DNA from: Armatimonadota bacterium
GTDB lineage: Bacteria; Cloacimonadota; Cloacimonadia; Cloacimonadales; TCS61
Length of the DNA: 18,246 nucleotides
Assembly: GCA_030612605.1 (NCBI GenBank)
Contig: JAUWNO010000006.1
Span: 1-18,246 of the forward strand
Direction: 5' to 3'
Shown here piece after piece: positions 13,306-18,246 of the stretch; position 1 is the stretch's first letter, and every line of letters starts with the position of its first letter. A program made the translations under genes and the position numbers. The notes beneath the pieces were generated by a model, which was not told where the DNA came from, searched no databases, and saw nothing but the letters and a program-made list of their open reading frames with translations.

Positions 13306-14652
13306 ATGAGAGTATTAATTATTGATGATGAAAAAAATATTTGTATTTCATTAAAAAGCATTTTGGAAGATGAAGATTATAATTGCGATTATGCTTTATC
13401 CGGCACAGAAGGTCTGGAAAAATTCGATATTTATTCACCGGATGTTATTCTGCTGGATGTAAAACTTGGAAATGTAAATGGCTTGGATATCCTGGAGCAG
13501 ATTTTAAAAATCGATGCCAATACAACCGTAATTATGATTTCCGGTCATAGTGGCATAAAAGAAGCTGTGACTGCTATTAAAATGGGAGCATTTGATTTTT
13601 TGGAAAAACCTCTCAGCCTCACAAAAGTGAAAATAGCAGTTAAAAAAGCCTGGGAATTCAAATCTATTTCTCAAGATTATATTCGAATCAAAAAGTCTTT
13701 TAATGAGCAATATAAAATCATTGGTGAAAGTAAAGCTATTCAAGATTTATTGCTTTTGATATCCAAAGTAGCTCAGAGTGATTCCAAGGTTCTTATTCGC
13801 GGTGAAAGCGGGACAGGAAAGGAACTTGTTGCTTTTGCTATTCACCATCAAAGTAAAAGAGATAAAAAACCTTTTATCAAATTCAATTCTGCTGCCATTC
13901 CCAATGAACTGGTAGAAAGCGAACTTTTCGGTTTTGAAAAAGGAGCGTTTACAGGAGCGGATAAATCTAAAAAAGGTAAAATTGAACAAGCTGATAGCGG
14001 AACACTTTTCTTAGATGAAATTGGAGATATGAATCTTAATGCTCAGGCAAAAATCCTGCGTGTTATCCAGGAAGGTGAATTCGAACGAGTTGGTGGAAAT
14101 AAAACTCAAAAAATAGATACCAGGATCATTGCTGCTACTCATAAAAACCTTGAAAACCTGGTTCAAACAGGTGAATTCCGTGAAGACCTTTATTATCGGT
14201 TGAATGTGATTCCAATCGTTACTCCACCACTGCGTGAGCATCCCGAAGATATGCCGATTCTGATAAAATATTATTCAGAATTTTTTTCTACCGAACTTCA
14301 ACTTGCTCTTAAGACATTTCTGCCAGAAACGATTATAGAATTGCAATCGTGGCAGTTCAAGGGTAATGTTCGCGAATTGAAAAATATCATTGAGAGAGTT
14401 TATATCCTGGTTGATAAAAAAGAAATTGAAATTTCCGATATAATCAATTTTGGTCAAATTTCTGGCAAAACAGTAGATTTCTGGAATCAGACTATTCCTT
14501 TTAAAGATAAGAAAAAAGAATTTGAAACTAAATATTTAGCTACTCAATTGAAATTGAATAATAATAATTTATCTAAAACTGCAGAAGTTCTGGGTTTGCA
14601 GGTCAGTAATCTTTCGCGGAAGATTAAAGATTTGAATATAAATGCTGATTAA
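13306..14652 (+). CDS. NtrC/NtrX-type sigma-54-dependent response regulator
   Basis: This 448-residue regulator has a receiver domain (D7, D8, phospho-acceptor D51, K101), a sigma-54 activator AAA+ domain with Walker A GESGTGKE (166-173), the sigma-54-contacting GAFTGA loop (213-218), Walker B TLFLDEIG (233-240) and the GNVRELKN sensor segment, and a C-terminal Fis-type helix-turn-helix (about 410-444; NLSKTAEVLGLQVSNLSRKIKDL). All parts needed for activation are intact. ATG 13306 with ggag upstream gives the usual receiver N-terminus MRVLIIDDE. Its natural partner is the NtrY-like kinase. The sigma-54 promoter at 9584 is the obvious local target. Confidence 0.96.
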   Translation: MRVLIIDDEKNICISLKSILEDEDYNCDYALSGTEGLEKFDIYSPDVILLDVKLGNVNGLDILEQILKIDANTTVIMISGHSGIKEAVTAIKMGAFDFLEKPLSLTKVKIAVKKAWEFKSISQDYIRIKKSFNEQYKIIGESKAIQDLLLLISKVAQSDSKVLIRGESGTGKELVAFAIHHQSKRDKKPFIKFNSAAIPNELVESELFGFEKGAFTGADKSKKGKIEQADSGTLFLDEIGDMNLNAQAKILRVIQEGEFERVGGNKTQKIDTRIIAATHKNLENLVQTGEFREDLYYRLNVIPIVTPPLREHPEDMPILIKYYSEFFSTELQLALKTFLPETIIELQSWQFKGNVRELKNIIERVYILVDKKEIEISDIINFGQISGKTVDFWNQTIPFKDKKKEFETKYLATQLKLNNNNLSKTAEVLGLQVSNLSRKIKDLNINAD

Positions 14653-14751
14653 AGTTGATCTTTCTCCAAACTCATCCTGCTGTCATTCTCTTTTTGATGA
14701 AAATATGAAAAATATTCCAAAGAGAAGGAACATAAGAAAAGCAAGAAGTCA

Positions 14752-14820
14752 TCCCTCTCTTGTGATAAAGAGAGGGACCGACCTGTCAGGGCGTAGCCTT
14801 GGCGAAGATCGAGGGTGAGT
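14752..14820 (+). repeat. Dispersed-repeat-like segment with perfect 10-bp hairpin
   Basis: The stem tccctctctt (14752-14761) pairs perfectly with aagagaggga (14768-14777) around a 6-nt loop. A GC-richer stretch to about 14820 follows, ending gagggtgagt, which partly mirrors the start. Its base composition differs from the AT-rich flanks. It does not fit a terminator, since no T-run follows. It opens the 297-bp gap between the regulator and sppA; the first 100 bases of that gap hold nothing I recognise. Confidence 0.6.
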
Positions 14821-14856
14821 TAGAAAATATTAAAAAACTGAAATTGAATTTAGCTT

Positions 14857-14879
14857 GTTCCCAAACTCTGTTTGGGAGC
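14857..14879 (+). repeat. REP-like hairpin
   Basis: The stem gttcccaaac / gtttgggagc (14857-14866 and 14870-14879) has 10 pairs, one of them G-U, and a 3-nt loop. The gttccca ... tgggarc form is like a widely scattered REP-type hairpin seen in many bacterial genomes. It lies 8 bases before the next hairpin. Confidence 0.65.
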
Positions 14880-14887
14880 ACAATGCA

Positions 14888-14909
14888 TTACGAAAGAGGA
14901 CTTTCGTAA
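14888..14909 (+). repeat. Perfect 9-bp hairpin upstream of sppA
   Basis: The arms ttacgaaag (14888-14896) and ctttcgtaa (14901-14909) pair perfectly around the 4-nt loop agga. It has no T-run and ends 41 bases before the sppA start. With the preceding hairpin it forms a compact pair that is likely part of the same repeat unit. Confidence 0.65.
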
Positions 14910-14949
14910 CGAGCAATTTTAGAACTCAAAAAATCAGGAGGAAAATAAG

Positions 14950-16671
14950 ATGAAAAAAAAATGGTTTGCTTTTGGATGTTTAACATCCATCATAATCGTG
15001 ATTGCATTACTTTTTTGGGGGTTTCATTCCTTAAAAAATCTGGGCAAGAAAAAAGTAAAAGTCCAACCGGATTCATATCTGCATTTGAATCTATCCGGAG
15101 AAATTACTGAATACAATGAAATTGAGAGATCGATTTTCTTTGAAAAACCTATTTGTTCAAATGTACTCATCCGCAAAATCAATCGTGCTGCTACAGATGA
15201 AAATATAAAAGGCATTTTATTGGAACCAACCTGGATTCAAGCTGGACTTGCCACAACCCATGAAATAATGAAAGCTCTGCAAAACTTCCAATCTAAGGGC
15301 AAAGAAGTGCATGCTTATATGGAAATTTCCGGCAACCGAGATTACTTCTTAGCTTCTGTTGCAGATAGAGTATATTTGAATCCGTCTGCTTCTGCAGGAA
15401 TTCTACTAACTGGAATCGGCGGAAATATCATCTATTACAAAGAACTTTTAGATAAGATCGGTGTGGAAATCAAGGTGATTCATGCAGGGAAATACAAAGG
15501 AGCAGGCGAGCAGTATTTCCTCAATGAAATGTCTCAACCATTAAGAAAAAGTCTGGAAGATTTGCTCTCTGATATTTATGATGAACTTCTCACGACTGTA
15601 GCAGAAAACAGAAATATCTCTTTTGATGATGTAAAAGATATTTATGAAAACCGAACCGATATCATGATAAATAAAGATAATGCTCTTCAATATCAATTGG
15701 TGGATGAGCTTATTTTCCGGGAAAACCTGCTGGCAAGATTGAATATCAAAAAACATAATTTAATTTCATACAAAGATTATAACCTTCCAAAAGAGAAATC
15801 CTTCACAAAAGATAAGATTGCTGTCATCTATGCTCAAGGTAATATTTCTCAAGAAGGAACATCTTCTGATTTCAGAAATCTTTCTGCTAAAAAATTTAAT
15901 AAAAACCTGGATCTTATCATAAAAGACAGCTCCATAAAAGCATTGGTAATTCGAGTTGACTGTCCCGGAGGAAGTGCCCTGGAATCGGAAATAATTCTTA
16001 ACAAAATAATTAGATTGAAAGAGATCATGCCTGTTGTTGTTTCCATGGCAAATGTTGCAGGTTCAGGTGGATATTATATTGTCAGTAATTCGAGCTATAT
16101 TTTTGCAGACCCTTTTGTGATTACAGGTTCGATTGGTGTGGTTGGCACAATTCCTAACTTTAAGAAGCTCGGTGATAAAATCGGTATTCACTCCAATGTG
16201 ATTAAAAAAGGTAAATATGCAAATATTTTAGACCCTTTCACTGAAATCGATCCGCAAGTTATCGAATCTATCAGGCAAGGTGTACAAGAGACTTATGATG
16301 AATTTAAAGCAAGAGTTGCTTTTGGCAGAGATATGAGCCTGGAACAAGTGGAAGAGATAGCTCAGGGAAGATTGTGGAGCTGCGATGATGCTCTGGAAAA
16401 TAACTTAATCGACGAGGTTGGTTTTATGAGCGATGCCATCCAAAAAGCAGCAGAATTAGCTGGAATCAAATCTTTTACCCGGATTTATTATCCCAGGAAA
16501 AAGACTTTTGAAGAGATGCTCTTAAAAGATATTTTTAATATTGAAATGTATGCCAACATTTTCACTCCGGATATCCATAAAGAACTTGGAACCCGGAAAG
16601 CAATTCAATTTTATAGGAATATTCAGTACGATCCAATCCAGGCAATTATGCCATTTGAAGAATTGGAGTGA
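14950..16671 (+). CDS. sppA: Signal peptide peptidase SppA (long, two-domain type)
   Basis: This 573-residue membrane protease digests signal peptides left in the membrane after protein export. An N-terminal anchor helix (residues 8-25) precedes two tandem ClpP/crotonase-like domains, as in the long E. coli form. The catalytic Lys is K183 in AGKYKGAGE in the first domain, and the Ser is S372 in ANVAGSGGYYI in the second. The oxyanion-region motif RVDCPGGSALES (335-346) and the TGSIGVVGT segment (392-400) are intact. Ribosome binding site aggagg supports the start. It lies after the sigma-54 activator gene behind a repeat-rich gap, so it is probably transcribed separately, although an envelope-quality-control role fits that neighbourhood. 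Confidence 0.95.
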   Translation: MKKKWFAFGCLTSIIIVIALLFWGFHSLKNLGKKKVKVQPDSYLHLNLSGEITEYNEIERSIFFEKPICSNVLIRKINRAATDENIKGILLEPTWIQAGLATTHEIMKALQNFQSKGKEVHAYMEISGNRDYFLASVADRVYLNPSASAGILLTGIGGNIIYYKELLDKIGVEIKVIHAGKYKGAGEQYFLNEMSQPLRKSLEDLLSDIYDELLTTVAENRNISFDDVKDIYENRTDIMINKDNALQYQLVDELIFRENLLARLNIKKHNLISYKDYNLPKEKSFTKDKIAVIYAQGNISQEGTSSDFRNLSAKKFNKNLDLIIKDSSIKALVIRVDCPGGSALESEIILNKIIRLKEIMPVVVSMANVAGSGGYYIVSNSSYIFADPFVITGSIGVVGTIPNFKKLGDKIGIHSNVIKKGKYANILDPFTEIDPQVIESIRQGVQETYDEFKARVAFGRDMSLEQVEEIAQGRLWSCDDALENNLIDEVGFMSDAIQKAAELAGIKSFTRIYYPRKKTFEEMLLKDIFNIEMYANIFTPDIHKELGTRKAIQFYRNIQYDPIQAIMPFEELE

Positions 16672-16781
16672 CAGTAACAAAAGAGTGATTTTTTTTAAAG
16701 AATATTGTTAGATATTATTTTCCATTTGACAGAAAATACCTCAAAAGCAATCTCAAATAAATATTTTTAGGAGAATCAAAT

Positions 16782-16895
16782 ATGACTGAATCCGTTGCTT
16801 CGTTCAACAACAGTTGTATGATGGCTAAAGCAACATACGAACTGTTTATTATATTAGCCACATCTTGTGAAAAAGTAGTTGTATCTCTAATCTGA
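16782..16895 (+). CDS. Possible 37-residue small protein
   Basis: A short frame with start ATG 16782 has a good ribosome binding site (aggag at 16769-16773, 8 bases before the start) and ends in TGA just before the ribosome binding site of the secreted propeller gene. The peptide contains KATYELFIILATSCEKVVVSLI, partly hydrophobic, which might be a short membrane helix. No family is recognised. It could be a real leader or small membrane protein, or a chance frame; the spacing and ribosome binding site are the only positive evidence. Confidence 0.35.
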   Translation: MTESVASFNNSCMMAKATYELFIILATSCEKVVVSLI

Positions 16896-16919
16896 TTTAA
16901 AGATTGTATAGGAGATTTT

Positions 16920-18246
16920 ATGACACGAAATAGTAATATAATACGATATCTTATTATGTTAATATTTTCATTTTTCATTCTCAATTCATCTTATTCCCAG
17001 GAATGGACTGAACCAGTCAATATTTCGAATATGGACGGAATCGATGAGCATCCAAATTTCTGTATTGATAACAATGGTAAAATTCACTGTGTTTGGGTAC
17101 ATAAATTAGAACCGAATTTCAGAAAGATCTATTATTCATTTTCCGAAAATGAAGGTGAAACATGGAGTACTCCCGAAGATATAACCCAGAATAACGAAAT
17201 GTGGATGAGTTTGCCCCATATTGTTTGCGATTCTCAAAATAACCTGCACCTGGCTTATCTATATAATGTGGGAAACACATCCGATTCACATATTTATTAT
17301 ATGCGCTTTGATGGAGTAAGCTGGAATGAACCGTATTGCATAAGCGAGAATTATCTTGGTGTAGGTATGAGTGACGTGGTAGTTGATAATAATGACAGAG
17401 TATATGTATTCTGGCATTGGGGAGGCTCTACAGGTGAAATCTATTATCGTTATTTGGAAGGTGAAACCTGGAGTAATGTTATCTGTCCTTATGGACCTAA
17501 TGACGATCAGTACTGTTTGGTAGAAGGTGTAAGTGATAGTTATGGTAATTTACATTGTATAATTTCGTATAGTTCCCCAGGTATGCAAGACATGGCATCT
17601 TACATCAGATATAATTATGAAAATGATAACTGGGAAGATGTAATAATTTTAGCTGACGATACATCCTGGCAGGGCAAGGATATTGCACTGGACTCCTATG
17701 AATTTCCCCACCTTGTCTGGCGGCAATACGTAACCAATAATGTTCCTCCCAATGATGGTACCCTTTATTCCTATTTTAACGGTTTAAACTTCACTGAACC
17801 GGAAATATTAGTTGAAGATCCATGGTGGCAAGTTATTGCCATTGATAATAATGATTTTGTTCATATTGTTGAAAAAGAAAAATATGATAATGGAATCGAT
17901 ATCGTTTATAATTTGGTTTATTATACTAATATTGATAGTATTTGGGAAGGAACAATCATTGTAGAAAGCGAAAATGTTGCATCATTACCGAGACTAGAAA
18001 TTTTTAATAATAAACTTTACTTAATTTATTTTAATAGTAACGATCCTTCCGAATCTGATATTTATTTTATGAAAAAAGACCTATTAATAAATTCAATAGA
18101 GGAAAATTACATAAACGAACTAAATTCATTATCTCTTCCACAAAATTATCCCAACCCCTTCAATCCGTCTAACGCCGGACGCAGTCCGAAAACGCAGATT
18201 TCTTTTTCTTTAAATAAAGGTGGTTCGGCAATCCTGAAAATTTTGA
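16920..18246 (+). CDS. Secreted beta-propeller protein with NYPNPFNPS sorting tail (3' truncated)
   Basis: The frame is open from ATG 16920 (ribosome binding site ggag) to the window end: 442 residues with no stop. A Sec signal peptide (RYLIMLIFSFFILNSSYSQ) precedes repeated blade-like segments of the form W-x-x-PxxI, IDNNG/DSQNN and IYY-x-x-F/Y-x-G-x-x-W, including SENEGETWS, which is an Asp-box (BNR, sialidase-like) motif. This suggests a beta-propeller that may bind or act on polysaccharides or cell-surface ligands; catalytic residues are not evident. Near residue 406 the sequence LPQNYPNPFNPS begins the C-terminal FlgD/T9SS-like sorting domain found in FCB bacteria, and the protein is cut within it. 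A small GC-rich insert follows that motif (see findings). Confidence 0.9.
   Translation, partial: MTRNSNIIRYLIMLIFSFFILNSSYSQEWTEPVNISNMDGIDEHPNFCIDNNGKIHCVWVHKLEPNFRKIYYSFSENEGETWSTPEDITQNNEMWMSLPHIVCDSQNNLHLAYLYNVGNTSDSHIYYMRFDGVSWNEPYCISENYLGVGMSDVVVDNNDRVYVFWHWGGSTGEIYYRYLEGETWSNVICPYGPNDDQYCLVEGVSDSYGNLHCIISYSSPGMQDMASYIRYNYENDNWEDVIILADDTSWQGKDIALDSYEFPHLVWRQYVTNNVPPNDGTLYSYFNGLNFTEPEILVEDPWWQVIAIDNNDFVHIVEKEKYDNGIDIVYNLVYYTNIDSIWEGTIIVESENVASLPRLEIFNNKLYLIYFNSNDPSESDIYFMKKDLLINSIEENYINELNSLSLPQNYPNPFNPSNAGRSPKTQISFSLNKGGSAILKIL

Noticed and set aside
14873..14887. Possible second sigma-54 promoter before sppA (tgggagcacaatgc).
   Set aside because: The GG to GC spacing is one base short, the TTGC box is missing a T, and the segment lies inside a REP-like hairpin.

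Overview
The window is AT-rich and densely coded on the + strand; I support no gene on the - strand. It probably comes from a Gram-negative, anaerobic FCB-type bacterium. The signs are a secreted protein with an NYPNPFNPS-type C-terminal sorting tail, a lipoprotein, an outer-membrane-like PDZ/beta-barrel protein, and an NAD-linked iron-sulfur flavoenzyme. Candidatus Cloacimonadota or a close relative is my best guess, but that is inference from style and not a database result.

Region 1 (6-4468) is a redox operon. A NuoE-like subunit and a NuoF/HydB-like subunit are followed by a 659-residue protein that joins a NuoG-like iron-sulfur head to the C-terminal domains of the tungsten aldehyde:ferredoxin oxidoreductase (AOR) family. 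The AOR N-terminal domain is not visible. The layout resembles the electron-bifurcating HydABC/Bfu complexes, with the hydrogenase module replaced by an AOR-like one. This is the strongest candidate for a poorly described system. A strong terminator closes it.

Region 2 (4431-5944) holds two PIN-domain toxin-antitoxin cassettes in tandem. Each is preceded by the same terminator-like repeat ending in gcttgactc. The second toxin overlaps the next gene.

Region 3 (5934-9198) holds a ThiF/ThiS adenylyltransferase and sulfur-carrier pair without other thi genes, an SH3b lipoprotein that starts at TTG, a GNAT acetyltransferase, a REPIN-like repeat, the nucleoside phosphorylase PpnP, and a membrane-anchored 2[4Fe-4S] ferredoxin that probably faces the periplasm.

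Region 4 (9199-14652) looks like a sigma-54 envelope module. A near-perfect -24/-12 promoter precedes a PDZ/beta-barrel protein. A hairpin, a DUF4390-like exported protein, an NtrY-like histidine kinase and an NtrC/NtrX-type sigma-54 activator follow. A GxxExxY (PD-(D/E)XK-like) gene lies between kinase and regulator, bracketed by inverted arrays of a 7-mer, and a 96-bp non-coding look-alike follows it. Together they resemble a small mobile element and its MITE.

Region 5 (14653-18246) has a 297-bp gap filled with REP-like hairpins, the protease SppA, a possible 37-residue peptide, and a secreted beta-propeller protein with a sorting tail that is cut off by the window end.
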